Source: Apostichopus japonicus (Eukaryota > Echinodermata > Holothuroidea > Aspidochirotida > Stichopodidae). From it: DNA of 64,000 bases. The DNA is taken from NCBI RefSeq assembly GCF_037975245.1, contig NC_092580.1, positions 11,437,501 to 11,501,500 on the forward strand. The letters run 5' to 3'. The notes beneath the pieces were generated by a model. The model made no database searches and was not told the origin of the DNA. It saw only the letters and a program-made list of their open reading frames with translations. How positions within the stretch are numbered: the stretch's first letter is position 1; each line of letters opens with the position of its first letter. This document shows positions 27,001 through 42,000 of this stretch, one piece after another. Both the position numbers and the translations under genes were made by a program.

Positions 27001-30000
27001 GAGTGGTAATCACTGAAGTTTCTACCCTAGTACTTTCTTCTTCAGTAGTTGGAGATACAGTGGAAGTTGCTGGGGAGATTTCAATAGTACTAATTACAGG
27101 TGTTGTTGTCTCTAATGTTGTCAAGACTTTGGCTGTTGTCTCTTCTTCTGTTGATTCCAATGTTGTTTCTTCAGTTGTGGGTAACATTGATGTACCGAAA
27201 GTACTCTCAAATGTAGTTTCTTCTTCTGTAGAACTCTTCTCAGCTGTAGTTGAAGGTTGTCGAGTTGTAATGTCTGAAGTTTCTACCCTAGTACTTTCAA
27301 CTGCAGTAGTTGGAGATACAGTGGAAGTTGCTGGGGAGATTTCAATAGTACTAATTACAGGTGTTGTTGTCTCTAATGTTGTCAAGACTTTGGCTGTTGT
27401 CTCTTCTTCTGTTGATTCCAATGTTGTTTCTTCAGTTGTGGGTACCAGTGATGTTCTTACAGTACTCTCAAATGCAGTTTCTTCCTCTGTAGTACTCATC
27501 TCAGCTGTAGTTGAAGGTTGTCGAGTGGTAATCACTGACGTTTCTACCCTAGTACTTTCTTCTTCAGTAGTTGGAGCTACTGTGGATGTGCCTATCGAGC
27601 TTTCAATAGTACTACCTACATGAGTTGTTGTCTCTAATGTTGTCAATACTTCAGCTGTTGTCTCTTCTTCTGTTGATCCCAGTGTTGTTTCTTCAGTAGT
27701 GGGTAACATTGATGTACCGAAAGTACTCTCAAATGTAGTTTCTTCTTCTGTAGAACTCTTCTCAGCTGTAGTTGAAGGTTGTCGAGTTGTAATGTCTGAA
27801 GTTTCGACCCTAGTACTTTCAACTGCAGTAGTTGGAGATACAGTGGAAGTTGCTGCAGAGCTTTCAATAGTGCTAATTACAGGTGTTGTTGTCTCTAATG
27901 TTGTCAAGACTTTGGCTGTTGTCTCTTCTTCTGTTGATTCCAATGTTGTTTCTTCAGTAGTGGGTAACATTGATGTACCGAAAGTACTCTCAAATGTAGT
28001 TTCTTCTTCTGTAGAACTCTTCTCAGCTGTAGTTGAAGGTTGTCGAGTTGTAATGTCTGAAGTTTCTACCCTAGTACTTTCAACTGCAGTAGTTGGAGAT
28101 ACAGTGGAAGTTGCTGCAGAGCTTTCAATAGTGCTAATTACAGGTGTTGTTGTCTCTAATGTTGTCAAGACTTTGGCTGTTGTCTCTTCTTCTGTTGATT
28201 CCAATGTTGTTTCTTCAGTAGTGGGTAACATTGATGTACCTAAAGTACTCTCAAATGTAGTTTCTTCTTCTGTAGAACTCTTCTCAGCTGTAGTTGAAGG
28301 TTGTCGCGTTGTAATGTCTGAAGTTTCGACCCTAGTACTTTCAAATGCAGTAGTTGGAGTTACTGTGGATGTGCCTATAGAGCTTTCAATAGTACTACCT
28401 ACATGAGTTGTTGTCTCTAATGTTGTCAATAATTCAGCTGTTGTCTCTTCTTCTGTTGATTCCAATGTTGTTTCTTCAGTTGTGGGTACCAGTGATGTTC
28501 TTACAGTACTCTCAAATGTAGTTTCTTCCTCTGTAGTACTCATCTCAGCTGTAGTTGAAGGTTGTTGAGTGGTAATCACTGACGTTTCTACCCTAGTACT
28601 TTCTTCTTCAGTAGTTGGAGCTACTGTGGATGTGCCTATCGAGCTTTCAATAGTACTACCTACATGAGTTGTTGTCTCTAATGTTGTCAATACTTTGGCT
28701 GTTGTCTCTTCTTCTGTTGATCCCAGTGTTGTTTCTTCAGTAGTGGGTAACATTGATGTACCGAAAGTACTCTCAAATGTAGTTTCTTCTTCTGTAGAAC
28801 TCTTCTCAGCTGTAGTTGAAGGTTGTCGAGTTGTAATGTCTGAAGTTTCTACCCTAGTACTTTCAACTGCAGTAGTTGGAGATACAGTGGAAGTTGCTGC
28901 AGAGCTTTCAATAGTGCTAATTACAGGTGTTGTTGTCTCTAATGTTGTCAATACTTTGGCTGTTGTCTCTTCTTCTGTTGATGCCAAAGTTGTTTCTGCA
29001 GTTGTGGGTATCATTGATGTACTGAAAGTACTCTTAAATGTAGTTTCTTGCTCTGTAGTACTCACCTCCTCTGAAGGTGACGGACTGAGAGTTGTACGCT
29101 CTGAAGTTTCTACCCTAGTACTTTCTTCTTCAGTAGTTGGAGCTACTGTGGATGTGCCTATAGAGCTTTCAATAGTACTACCTACATGAGTTGTTGTCTC
29201 TAATGTTGTAAAGACTTTGGCTGTTGTGTCTTCTTCTGTTGATTCCAATGTTGTTTCTTCAGTAGTGGGTAACATTGATGTACCGAAAGTACTCTCAAAT
29301 GTAGTTTCTTCTTCTGTAGAACTCTTCTCAGCTGTAGTTGAAGGTTGTCGAGTTGTAATGTCTGAAGTTTCTACCCTAGTACTTTCAACTGCAGTAGTTG
29401 GAGATACAGTGGAAGTTGCTGCAGTCTTTTCAATAGTACTACTCACGGGACTTAATGTCTCTAATGTTGTCAAGACTTCCGCTGTTGTCTCTTCTTCTGT
29501 TGCTTCCAATGTTGTTTCTTCAGTTGTGGGAAGCAGTGATTTACTTTCAGTTCTCTCAAATGTAAGTTCTTCTGTAGTTTGGCGTGTTCCTGTTTCTGTT
29601 GTTTGAATCAAAATGGTTGAAAATCCCTGACTTGGTGTTTGGACAGTTACTAACTTCTCACCTTTTTCCTTAGTAATAGTTAGGACATCGGGAGTTTCTT
29701 CACTCGTTGGAAAAATACTACTCAATTCATCTTTAGTTATTGTATTGATAGATGTAGCCAGCATAGATATTTTTTCGGTTGCTTCTTCTTCTTCAGTAGT
29801 TGAGGCTGCTATAGGTGTTCCTGCAGAGCTTTCAAAAGAACTTCTGATGGGAGTTGTTAGCTCTAATGTTGTATAGACTTGGATTGTTGTGTCTTCTTCT
29901 GTTGATTCCAATGTTGATTCTTCAGTTGTAGGTAACACTGATGTAATTTCAGTACTCCTAAAAGTACTTTCTTCTTCTGTAGAACTCATATCAGCTGTAG

Positions 30001-33000
30001 TTGAAATTTCTGTAGTTGTAATTACTGAAGTTTCTACCCTAGTACTTTTTTCTTCTTCAGAAGTTGGAGCTACTGTGGATGTGCCTATAGAGCTTTCAAT
30101 AGTACTACCTACATGAGTTGTATCTAATGTTGTCAAGCCTTCAGCTGTTGTCTCTTCTTCTGTTGATTCCAAAGTTGTTACTTCAGTTGTGGGTAACATT
30201 GATGTACCGAAAGTACTCTCAAATGTAGTTTCTTCTTCTGTAGAACTCATCTCAGCTTTAGTTGAAGGTTGTCGAGTGGTAATGTCTGAAGTTTCGACCC
30301 TAGTTCTTTCAACTGCAGTAGTTGGAGTTACTGTGGATGTGCCTATAGAGCTTTCAATAGTACTACCTACATGAGTTGTTGTCTCTAATGTTGTCAATAC
30401 TTCAGCTGTTGTCTCTTCTTCTGTTGATTCCAATGTTGTTTCTTCAGTTGTGGGTACCAGTGGTGTTCTTACAGTACTCTCAAATGTAGTTTCTTCCTCT
30501 GTAGTACTCATCTCAGCTGTAGTTGAAGGTTGTCGAGTGGTAATCACTGAAGTTTCTACCCTAGTACTTTCTTCTTCAGTAGTTGGAGATACAGTGGAAG
30601 TTGCTGGGGAGATTTCAATAGTACTAATTACAGGTGTTGTTGTCTCTAATGTTGTCAAGACTTTGGCTGTTGTCTCTTCTTCTGTTGATTCCAATGTTGT
30701 TTCTTCAGTTGTGGGTACCAGTGATGTACCGAAAGTACTCTCAAATGTAGTTTCTTCTTCTGTAGAACTCTTCTCAGCTGTAGTTGAAGGTTGTCGAGTT
30801 GTAATGTCTGAAGTTTCTACCCTAGTACTTTCAACTGCAGTAGTTGGAGATACAGTGGAAGTTGCTGCAGAGCTTTCAATAGTGCTAATTACAGGTGTTG
30901 TTGTCTCTAATGTTGTCAAGACTTTGGCTGTTGTCTCTTCTTCTGTTGATTCCAATGTTGTTTCTTCAGTTGTGGGTAACATTGATGTACCGAAAGTACT
31001 CTCAAATGTAGTTTCTTCTTCTGTAGAACTCTTCTCAGCTGTAGTTGAAGGTTGTCGAGTGGTAATCACTGAAGTTTCTACCCTAGTACTTTCTTCTTCA
31101 GTAGTTGGAGATACAGTGGAAGTTGCTGGGGAGATTTCAATAGTACTAATTACAGGTGTTGTTGTCTCTAATGTTGTCAAGACTTTGGCTGTTGTCTCTT
31201 CTTCTGTTGATTCCAATGTTGTTTCTTCAGTTGTGGGTACCAGTGATGTTCTTACAGTACCCTCAAATGTAGTTTCTTCCTCTGTAGTACTCATCTCAGC
31301 TGTAGTTGAAGGTTGTCGAGTGGTAATCACTGAAGTTTCTACCCTAGTACTTTCTTCTTCAGTAGTTGGAGATACAGTGGAAGTTGCTGGGGAGATTTCA
31401 ATAGTACTAATTACAGGTGTTGTTGTCTCTAATGTTGTCAAGACTTTGGCTGTTGTCTCTTCTTCTGTTGATTCCAATGTTGTTTCTTCAGTTGTGGGTA
31501 CCAGTGATGTTCTTACAGTACTCTCAAATGTAGTTTCTTCCTCTGTAGTACTCATCTCAGCTGTAGTTGAAGGTTGTCGAGTTGTAATGTCTGAAGTTTC
31601 TACCCTAGTACTTTCTTCTTCAGTAGTTGGAGATACAGTGGAAGTTGCTGCGGAGATTTCAATAGTACTAATTACAGGTGTTGTTGTCTCTAATGTTGTC
31701 AAGACTTTGGCTGTTGTCTCTTCTTCTGTTGATTCCAATGTTGTTTCTTCAGTTGTGGGTACCAGTGATGTTCTTACAGTACTCTCAAATGTAGTTTCTT
31801 CCTCTGTAGTACTCATCTCAGCTGTAGTTGAAGGTTGTCGAGTGGTAATCACTGAAGTTTCTACCCTAGTACTTTCTTCTTCAGTAGTTGGAGCTACTGT
31901 GGATGTGCCTATAGAGCTTTCAATAGTACTACCTACATGAGTTGTTGTCTCAAATGTTGTCAATACTTCAGCTGTTGTCTCTTCTTCTGTTGATACCAGT
32001 GTTGTTTCTTCAGTAGTGGGTAACATTGATGTACCGAAAGTACTCTCAAATGTAGTTTCTTCTTCTGTAGAACTCTTCTCAGCTGTAGTTGAAGGTTGTC
32101 GAGTTGTAATGTCTGAAGTTTCTACCCTAGTACTTTCAACTGCAGTAGTTGGAGATACAGTGGAAGTTGCTGCAGAGCTTTTAATAGTGCTAATTACAGG
32201 TGTTGTTGTCTCTAATGTTGTCAAGACTTTGGCTGTTGTCTCTTCTTCTGTTGATTCCAATGTTGTTTCTTCAGTTGTGGGTAACATTGATGTACCGAAA
32301 GTACTCTCAAATGTAGTTTCTTCTACTGTAGAACTCTTCTCAGCTGTAGTTGAAGGTTGTCGAGTGGTAATCACTGAAGTTTCTACCCTAGTACTTTCTT
32401 CTTCAGTAGTTGGAGATACAGTGGAAGTTGCTGGGGAGATTTCAATAGTACTAATTACAGGTGTTGTTGTCTCTAATGTTGTCAAGACTTTGGCTGTTGT
32501 CTCTTCTTCTGTTGATTCCAATGTTGTTTCTTCAGTTGTGGGTACCAGTGATGTTCTTACAGTACCCTCAAATGTAGTTTCTTCCTCTGTAGTACTCATC
32601 TCAGCTGTAGTTGAAGGTTGTCGAGTGGTAATCACTGAAGTTTCTACCCTAGTACTTTCTTCTTCAGTAGTTGGAGATACAGTGGAAGTTGCTGGGGAGA
32701 TTTCAATAGTACTAATTACAGGTGTTGTTGTCTCTAATGTTGTCAAGACTTTGGCTGTTGTCTCTTCTTCTGTTGATTCCAATGTTGTTTCTTCAGTTGT
32801 GGGTACCAGTGATGTTCTTACAGTACTCTCAAATGTAGTTTCTTCCTCTGTAGTACTCATCTCAGCTGTAGTTGAAGGTTGTCGAGTTGTAATGTCTGAA
32901 GTTTCTACCCTAGTACTTTCTTCTTCAGTAGTTGGAGATACAGTGGAAGTTGCTGCGGAGATTTCAATAGTACTAATTACAGGTGTTGTTGTCTCTAATG

Positions 33001-36000
33001 TTGTCAAGACTTTGGCTGTTGTCTCTTCTTCTGTTGATTCCAATGTTGTTTCTTCAGTTGTGGGTACCAGTGATGTTCTTACAGTACTCTCAAATGTAGT
33101 TTCTTCCTCTGTAGTACTCTTCTCAGCTGTAGTTGAAGGTTGTCGAGTGGTAATCACTGAAGTTTCTACCCTAGTACTTTCTTCTTCAGTAGTTGGAGCT
33201 ACTGTGGATGTGCCTATAGAGCTTTCAATAGTACTACCTACATGAGTTGTTGTCTCTAATGTTGTCAAGACTTTGGCTGTTGTCTCTTCTTTTGTTGATC
33301 CCAGTGTTGTTTCTTCAGTAGTGGGTAACATTGATGTACCGAAAGTACTCTCAAATGTAGTTTCTTCTTCTGTAGAACTCTTCTCAGCTGTAGTTGAAGG
33401 TTGTCGAGTTGTAATGTCTGAAGTTTCGACCCTAGTACTTTCAACTGCAGTAGTTGGAGATACAGTGGAAGTTGCTGCAGAGCTTTCAATAGTGCTAATT
33501 ACAGGTGTTGTTGTCTCTAATGTTGTCAAGACTTTGGCTGTTGTCTCTTCTTCTGTTGATTCCAATGTTGTTTCTTCAGTAGTGGGTAACATTGATGTAC
33601 CGAAAGTACTCTCAAATGTAGTTTCTTCTTCTGTAGAACTCTTCTCAGCTGTAGTTGAAGGTTGTCGAGTTGTAATGTCTGAAGTTTCTACCCTAGTACT
33701 TTCAACTGCAGTAGTTGGAGATACAGTGGAAGTTGCTGCGGAGATTTCAATAGTACTAATTACAGGTGTTGTTGTCTCTAATGTTGTCAAGACTTTGGCT
33801 GTTGTCTCTTCTGCTGTTGATTCCAATGTTGTTTCTTCAGTTGTGGGTACCAGTGATGTTCTTACAGTACTCTCAAATGTAGTTTCTTCCTCTGTAGTAC
33901 TCATCTCAGCTGTAGTTGAAGGTTGTCGAGTGGTAATCACTGATGTTTCTACCCTAGTACTTTCTTCTTCAGTAGTTGGAGCTACTGTGGATGTGCCTAT
34001 CGAGCTTTCAATAGTACTACCTACATGAGTTGTTGTCTCTAATGTTGTCAATACTTCAGCTGTTGTCTCTTCTTCTGTTGATCCCAGTGTTGTTTCTTCA
34101 GTAGTGGGTAACATTGATGTACCGAAAGTACTCTCAAATGTAGTTTCTTCTTCTGTAGAACTCTTCTCAGCTGTAGTTGAAGGTTGTCGAGTTGTAATGT
34201 CTGAAGTTTCGACCCTAGTACTTTCAACTGCAGTAGTTGGAGATACAGTGGAAGTTGCTGCAGAGCTTTCAATAGTGCTAATTACAGGTGTTGTTGTCTC
34301 TAATGTTGTCAAGACTTTGGCTGTTGTCTCTTCTTCTGTTGATTCCAATGTTGTTTCTTCAGTTGTGGGTACCAGTGATGTTCTTACAGTACTCTCAAAT
34401 GTAGTTTCTTCCTCTGTAGTACTCATCTCAGCTGTAGTTGAAGGTTGTCGAGTTGTAATGTCTGAAGTTTCTACCCTAGTACTTTCTTCTTCAGTAGTTG
34501 GAGATACAGTGGAAGTTGCTGCGGAGATTTCAATAGTACTAATTACAGGTGTTGTTGTCTCTAATGTTGTCAAGACTTTGGCTGTTGTCTCTTCTTCTGT
34601 TGATTCCAATGTTGTTTCTTCAGTTGTGGGTACCAGTGATGTTCTTACAGTACTCTCAAATGTAGTTTCTTCCTCTGTAGTACTCTTCTCAGCTGTAGTT
34701 GAAGGTTGTCGAGTGGTAATCACTGAAGTTTCTACCCTAGTACTTTCTTCTTCAGTAGTTGGAGCTACTGTGGATGTGCCTATAGAGCTTTCAATAGTAC
34801 TACCTACATGAGTTGTTGTCTCTAATGTTGTCAAGACTTTGGCTGTTGTCTCTTCTTTTGTTGATCCCAGTGTTGTTTCTTCAGTAGTGGGTAACATTGA
34901 TGTACCGAAAGTACTCTCAAATGTAGTTTCTTCTTCTGTAGAACTCTTCTCAGCTGTAGTTGAAGGTTGTCGAGTTGTAATGTCTGAAGTTTCGACCCTA
35001 GTACTTTCAACTGCAGTAGTTGGAGATACAGTGGAAGTTGCTGCAGAGCTTTCAATAGTGCTAATTACAGGTGTTGTTGTCTCTAATGTTGTCAAGACTT
35101 TGGCTGTTGTCTCTTCTTCTGTTGATTCCAATGTTGTTTCTTCAGTAGTGGGTAACATTGATGTACCGAAAGTACTCTCAAATGTAGTTTCTTCTTCTGT
35201 AGAACTCTTCTCAGCTGTAGTTGAAGGTTGTCGAGTTGTAATGTCTGAAGTTTCTACCCTAGTACTTTCAACTGCAGTAGTTGGAGATACAGTGGAAGTT
35301 GCTGGGGAGATTTCAATAGTACTAATTACAGGTGTTGTTGTCTCTAATGTTGTCAAGACTTTGGCTGTTGTCTCTTCTTCTGTTGATTCCAATGTTGTTT
35401 CTTCAGTTGTGGGTACCAGTGATGTTCTTACAGTACTCTCAAATGTAGTTTCTTCCTCTGTAGTACTCATCTCAGCTGTAGTTGAAGGTTGTCGAGTGGT
35501 AATCACTGATGTTTCTACCCTAGTACTTTCTTCTTCAGTAGTTGGAGCTACTGTGGATGTGCCTATCGAGCTTTCAATAGTACTACCTACATGAGTTGTT
35601 GTCTCTAATGTTGTCAATACTTCAGCTGTTGTCTCTTCTTCTGTTGATCCCAGTGTTGTTTCTTCAGTAGTGGGTAACATTGATGTACCGAAAGTACTCT
35701 CAAATGTAGTTTCTTCTTCTGTAGAACTCTTCTCAGCTGTAGTTGAAGGTTGTCGAGTTGTAATGTCTGAAGTTTCGACCCTAGTACTTTCAACTGCAGT
35801 AGTTGGAGATACAGTGGAAGTTGCTGCAGAGCTTTCAATAGTGCTAATTACAGGTGTTGTTGTCTCTAATGTTGTCAAGACTTTGGCTGTTGTCTCTTCT
35901 TCTGTTGATTCCAATGTTGTTTCTTCAGTTGTGGGTACCAGTGATGATCTTACAGTACTCTCAAATGTAGTTTCTTCCTCTGTAGTACTCATCTCAGCTG

Positions 36001-39000
36001 TAGTTGAAGGTTGTCGAGTGGTAATCACTGAAGTTTCTACCCTAGTACTTTCTTCTTCAGTAGTTGGAGATACAGTGGAAGTTGCTGGGGAGATTTCAAT
36101 AGTACTAATTACAGGTGTTGTTGTCTCTAATGTTGTCAAGACTTTGGCTGTTGTCTCTTCTTCTGTTGATTCCAATGTTGTTTCTTCAGTTGTGGGTACC
36201 AGTGATGTTCTTACAGTACTCTCAAATGTAGTTTCTTCCTCTGTAGTACTCATCTCAGCTCTAGTTGAAGGTTGTCGAGTGGTAATCACTGAAGTTTCTA
36301 CCCTAGTACTTTCTTCTTCAGTAGTTGGAGCTACTGTGGATGTGCCTATAGAGCTTTCAATAGTACTACCTACATGAGTTGTTGTCTCTAATGTTGTCAA
36401 TACTTCAGCTGTTGTCTCTTCTTCTGTTGATTCCAATGTTGTTTCTTCAGTAGTGGGTAACATTGATGTACCTAAAGTACTCTCAAATGTAGTTTCTTCT
36501 TCTGTAGAACTCTTCTCAGCTGTAGTTGAAGGTTGTCGCGTTGTAATGTCTGAAGTTTCGACCCTAGTACTTTCAACTGCAGTAGTTGGAGTTACTGTGG
36601 ATGTGCCTATAGAGCTTTCAATAGTACTACCTACATGAGTTGTTGTCTCTAATGTTGTCAATAATTCAGCTGTTGTCTCTTCTTCTGTTGATTCCAATGT
36701 TGTTTCTTCAGTTGTGGGTACCAGTGATGTTCTTACAGTACTCTCAAATGTAGTTTCTTCCTCTGTAGTACTCATCTCAGCTGTAGTTGAAGGTTGTCGA
36801 GTGGTAATCACTGAAGTTTCTACCCTAGTACTTTCTTCTTCAGTAGTTGGAGCTACTGTGGATGTGCCTATCGAGCTTTCAATAGTACTAACAACAGGAG
36901 TTGTTGTCTCTAATGTTGTCAAGACTTTGGCTGTTGTCTCTTCTTCTGTTGATCCCAGTGTTGTTTCTTCAGTAGTGGGTAACATTGATGTACCGAAAGT
37001 ACTCTCAAATGTAGTTTCTTCTTCTGTAGAACTCTTCTCAGCTGTAGTTGAAGGTTGTCGAGTTGTAATGTCTGAAGTTTCGACCCTAGTACTTTCAACT
37101 GCAGTAGTTGGAGATACAGTGGAAGTTGCTGCAGAGCTTTCAATAGTGCTAATTACAGGTGTTGTTGTCTCTAATGTTGTCAATACTTTGGCTGTTGTCT
37201 CTTCTTCTGTTGATGCCAAAGTTGTTTCTGCAGTTGTGGGTATCATTGATGTACTGAAAGTACTCTTAAATGTAGTTTCTTGCTCTGTAGTACTCACCTC
37301 CTCTGAAGGTGAGGGACTGAGAGTTGTACGCTCTGAAGTTTCTACCCTAGTACTTTCTTCTTCAGTAGTTGGAGCTACTGTGGATGTGCCTATAGAGCTT
37401 TCAATAGTACTACCTACATGAGTTGTTGTCTCTAATGTTGTAAAGACTTTGGCTGTTGTGTCTTCTTCTGTTGATTCCAATGTTGTTTCTTCAGTAGTGG
37501 GTAACATTGATGTACCGAAAGTACTCTCAAATGTAGTTTCTTCTTCTGTAGAACTCTTCTCAGCTGTAGTTGAAGGTTGTCGAGTTGTAATGTCTGAAGT
37601 TTCTACCCTAGTACTTTCAACTGCAGTAGTTGGAGATACAGTGGAAGTTGCTGCAGTCTTTTCAATAGTACTACTCACGGGACTTAATGTCTCTAATGTT
37701 GTCAAGACTTCCGCTGTTGTCTCTTCTTCTGTTGCTTCCAATGTTGTTTCTTCAGTTGTGGGAAGCAGTGATTTACTTTCAGTTCTCTCAAATGTAAGTT
37801 CTTCTGTAGTTTGGCGTGTTCCTGTTTCTGTTGTTTGAATCAAAATGGTTGAAAATCCCTGACTTGGTGTTTGGACAGTTACTAACTTCTCACCTTTTTC
37901 CTTAGTAATAGTTAGGACATCGGGAGTTTCTTCACTCGTTGGAAAAATACTACTCAATTCATCTTTAGTTATTGTATTGATAGATGTAGCCAGCATAGAT
38001 ATTTTTTCGGTTGCTTCTTCTTCTTCAGTAGTTGAGGCTACTATAGGTGTTCCTGCAGAGCTTTCAAAAGAACTTCTGATGGGAGTTGTTAGCTCTAATG
38101 TTGTATAGACTTGGATTGTTGTGTCTTCTTCTGTTGATTCCAATGTTGATTCTTCAGTTGTAGGTAACACTGATGTAATTTCAGTACTCCTAAAAGTACT
38201 TTCTTCTTCTGTAGAACTCATATCAGCTGTAGTTGAAATTTCTGTAGTTGTAATTACTGAAGTTTCTACCCTAGTACTTTTTTCTTCTTCAGAAGTTGGA
38301 GCTACTGTGGATGTGCCTATAGAGCTTTCAATAGTACTACCTACATGAGTTGTATCTAATGTTGTCAAGCCTTCAGCTGTTGTCTCTTCTTCTGTTGATT
38401 CCAAAGTTGTTACTTCAGTTGTGGGTAACATTGATGTACCGAAAGTACTCTCAAATGTAGTTTCTTCTTCTGTAGAACTCATTTCAGCTTTAGTTGAAGG
38501 TTGTCGAGTGGTAATGTCTGAAGTTTCGACCCTAGTTCTTTCAACTGCAGTAGCTGGAGTTACTGTGGATGTGCCTATAGAGCTTTCAATAGTACTACCT
38601 ACATGAGTTGTTGTCTCTAATGTTGTCAATACTTCAGCTGTTGTCTCTTCTTCTGTTGATTCCAATGTTGTTTCTTCAGTTGTGGGTAACATTGATGTAC
38701 CGAAAGTACTCTCAAATGTAGTTTCTTCTTCTGTAGAACTCTTCTCAGCTGTAGTTGAAGGTTGTCGAGTGGTAATCACTGAAGTTTCTACCCTAGTACT
38801 TTCTTCTTCAGTAGTTGGAGATACAGTGGAAGTTGCTGGGGAGATTTCAATAGTACTAATAACAGGTGTTGTTGTCTCTAATGTTGTCAAGACTTTGGCT
38901 GTTGTCTCTTCTTCTGTTGATTCCAATGTTGTTTCTTCAGTTGTGGGTACCAGTGATGTTCTTACAGTACCCTCAAATGTAGTTTCTTCCTCTGTAGTAC

Positions 39001-42000
39001 TCATCTCAGCTGTAGTTGAAGGTTGTCGAGTTGTAATGTCTGAAGTTTCTACCCTAGTACTTTCTTCTTCAGTAGTTGGAGATACAGTGGAAGTTGCTGC
39101 GGAGATTTCAATAGTACTAATTACAGGTGTTGTTGTCTCTAATGTTGTCAAGACTTTGGCTGTTGTCTCTTCTTCTGTTGATTCCAATGTTGTTTCTTCA
39201 GTTGTGGGTACCAGTGATGTTCTTACAGTACTCTCAAATGTAGTTTCTTCCTCTGTAGTACTCATCTCAGCTCTAGTTGAAGGTTGTCGAGTGGTAATCA
39301 CTGAAGTTTCTACCCTAGTACTTTCTTCTTCAGTAGTTGGAGCTACTGTGGATGTGCCTATCGAGCTTTCAATAGTACTACCTACAGGAGTTGTTGTCTC
39401 TAATGTTGTCAATACTTCAGCTGTTGTCTCTGCTTCTGTTGATCCCAGTGTTGTTTCTTCAGTAGTGGGTAACATTGATGTACCGAAAGTACTCTCAAAT
39501 GTAGTTTCTTCTTCTGTAGAACTCTTCTCAGCTGTAGTTGAAGGTTGTCGAGTTGTAATGTCTGAAGTTTCTACCCTAGTACTTTCAACTGCAGTAGTTG
39601 GAGATACAGTGGAAGTTGCTGCAGAGCTTTCAATAGTGCTAATTACAGGTGTTGTTGTCTCTAATGTTGTCAAGACTTTGGCTGTTGTCTCTTCTTCTGT
39701 TGATTCCAATGTTGTTTCTTCAGTTGTGGGTAACATTGATGTACCGAAAGTACTCTCAAATGTAGTTTCTTCTTCTGTAGAACTCTTCTCAGCTGTAGTT
39801 GAAGGTTGTCGAGTTGTAATGTCTGAAGTTTCTACCCTAGTACTTTCAACTGCAGTAGTTGGAGATACAGTGGAAGTTGCTGGGGAGATTTCAATAGTAC
39901 TAATTACAGGTGTTGTTGTCTCTAATGTTGTCAAGACTTTGGCTGTTGTCTCTTCTTCTGTTGATTCCAATGTTGTTTCTTCAGTTGTGGGTACCAGTGA
40001 TGTTCTTACAGTACTCTCAAATGCAGTTTCTTCCTCTGTAGTACTCATCTCAGCTGTAGTTGAAGGTTGTCGAGTGGTAATCACTGACGTTTCTACCCTA
40101 GTACTTTTTTCTTCAGTAGTTGGAGCTACTGTGGATGTGCCTATCGAGCTTTCAATAGTACTACCTACATGAGTTGTTGTCTCTAATGTTGTCAATACTT
40201 CAGCTGTTGTCTCTTCTTCTGTTGATCCCAGTGTTGTTTCTTCAGTAGTGGGTAACATTGATGTACCGAAAGTACTCTCAAATGTAGTTTCTTCTTCTGT
40301 AGAACTCTTCTCAGCTGTAGTTGAAGGTTGTCGAGTTGTAATGTCTGAAGTTTCGACCCTAGTACTTTCAACTGCAGTAGTTGGAGATACAGTGGAAGTT
40401 GCTGCAGAGCTTTCAATAGTGCTAATTACAGGTGTTGTTGTCTCTAATGTTGTCAAGACTTTGGCTGTTGTCTCTTCTTCTGTTGATTCCAATGTTGTTT
40501 CTTCAGTAGTGGGTAACATTGATGTACCGAAAGTACTCTCAAATGTAGTTTCTTCTTCTGTAGAACTCTTCTCAGCTGTAGTTGAAGGTTGTCGAGTTGT
40601 AATGTCTGAAGTTTCTACCCTAGTACTTTCAACTGCAGTAGTTGGAGATACAGTGGAAGTTGCTGCAGAGCTTTCAATAGTGCTAATTACAGGTGTTGTT
40701 GTCTCTAATGTTGTCAAGACTTTGGCTGTTGTCTCTTCTTCTGTTGATTCCAATGTTGTTTCTTCAGTAGTGGGTAACATTGATGTACCTAAAGTACTCT
40801 CAAATGTAGTTTCTTCTTCTGTAGAACTCATCTCAGCTGTAGTTGAAGGTTGTCGCGTTGTAATGTCTGAAGTTTCGACCCTAGTACTTTCAACTGCAGT
40901 AGTTGGAGTTACTGTGGATGTGCCTATAGAGCTTTCAATTGCACTACCTACATGAGTTGTTGTCTCTAATGTTGTCAATAATTCAGCTGTTGTCTCTTCT
41001 TCTGTTGATTCCAATGTTGTTTCTTCAGTTGTGGGTACCAGTGATGTTCTTACAGTACTCTCAAATGTAGTTTCTTCTTCTGTAGAACTCTTCTCAGCTG
41101 TAGTTGAAGGTTGTCGAGTGGTAATCACTGAAGTTTCTACCCTAGTACTTTCTTCTTCAGTAGTTGGAGATACAGTGGAAGTTGCTGGGGAGATTTCAAT
41201 AGTACTAATTACAGGTGTTGTTGTCTCTAATGTTGTCAAGACTTTGGCTGTTGTCTCTTCTTCTGTTGATTCCAATGTTGTTTCTTCAGTTGTGGGTACC
41301 AGTGATGTTCTTACAGTACCCTCAAATGTAGTTTCTTCCTCTGTAGTACTCATCTCAGCTGTAGTTGAAGGTTGTCGAGTTGTAATGTCTGAAGTTTCTA
41401 CCCTAGTACTTTCTTCTTCAGTAGTTGGAGATACAGTGGAAGTTGCTGCGGAGATTTCAATAGTACTAATTACAGGTGTTGTTGTCTCTAATGTTGTCAA
41501 GACTTTGGCTGTTGTCTCTTCTTCTGTTGATTCCAATGTTGTTTCTTCAGTTGTGGGTACCAGTGATGTTCTTACAGTACTCTCAAATGTAGTTTCTTCC
41601 TCTGTAGTACTCATCTCAGCTCTAGTTGAAGGTTGTCGAGTGGTAATCACTGAAGTTTCTACCCTAGTACTTTCTTCTTCAGTAGTTGGAGCTACTGTGG
41701 ATGTGCCTATCGAGCTTTCAATAGTACTACCTACATGAGTTGTTGTCTCTAATGTTGTCAATACTTCAGCTGTTGTCTCTGCTTCTGTTGATCCCAGTGT
41801 TGTTTCTTCAGTAGTGGGTAACATTGATGTACCGAAAGTACTCTCAAATGTAGTTTCTTCTTCTGTAGAACTCTTCTCAGCTGTAGTTGAAGGTTGTCGA
41901 GTTGTAATGTCTGAAGTTTCGACCCTAGTACTTTCAACTGCAGTAGTTGGAGATACAGTGGAAGTTGCTGCAGAGCTTTCAATAGTGCTAATTACAGGTG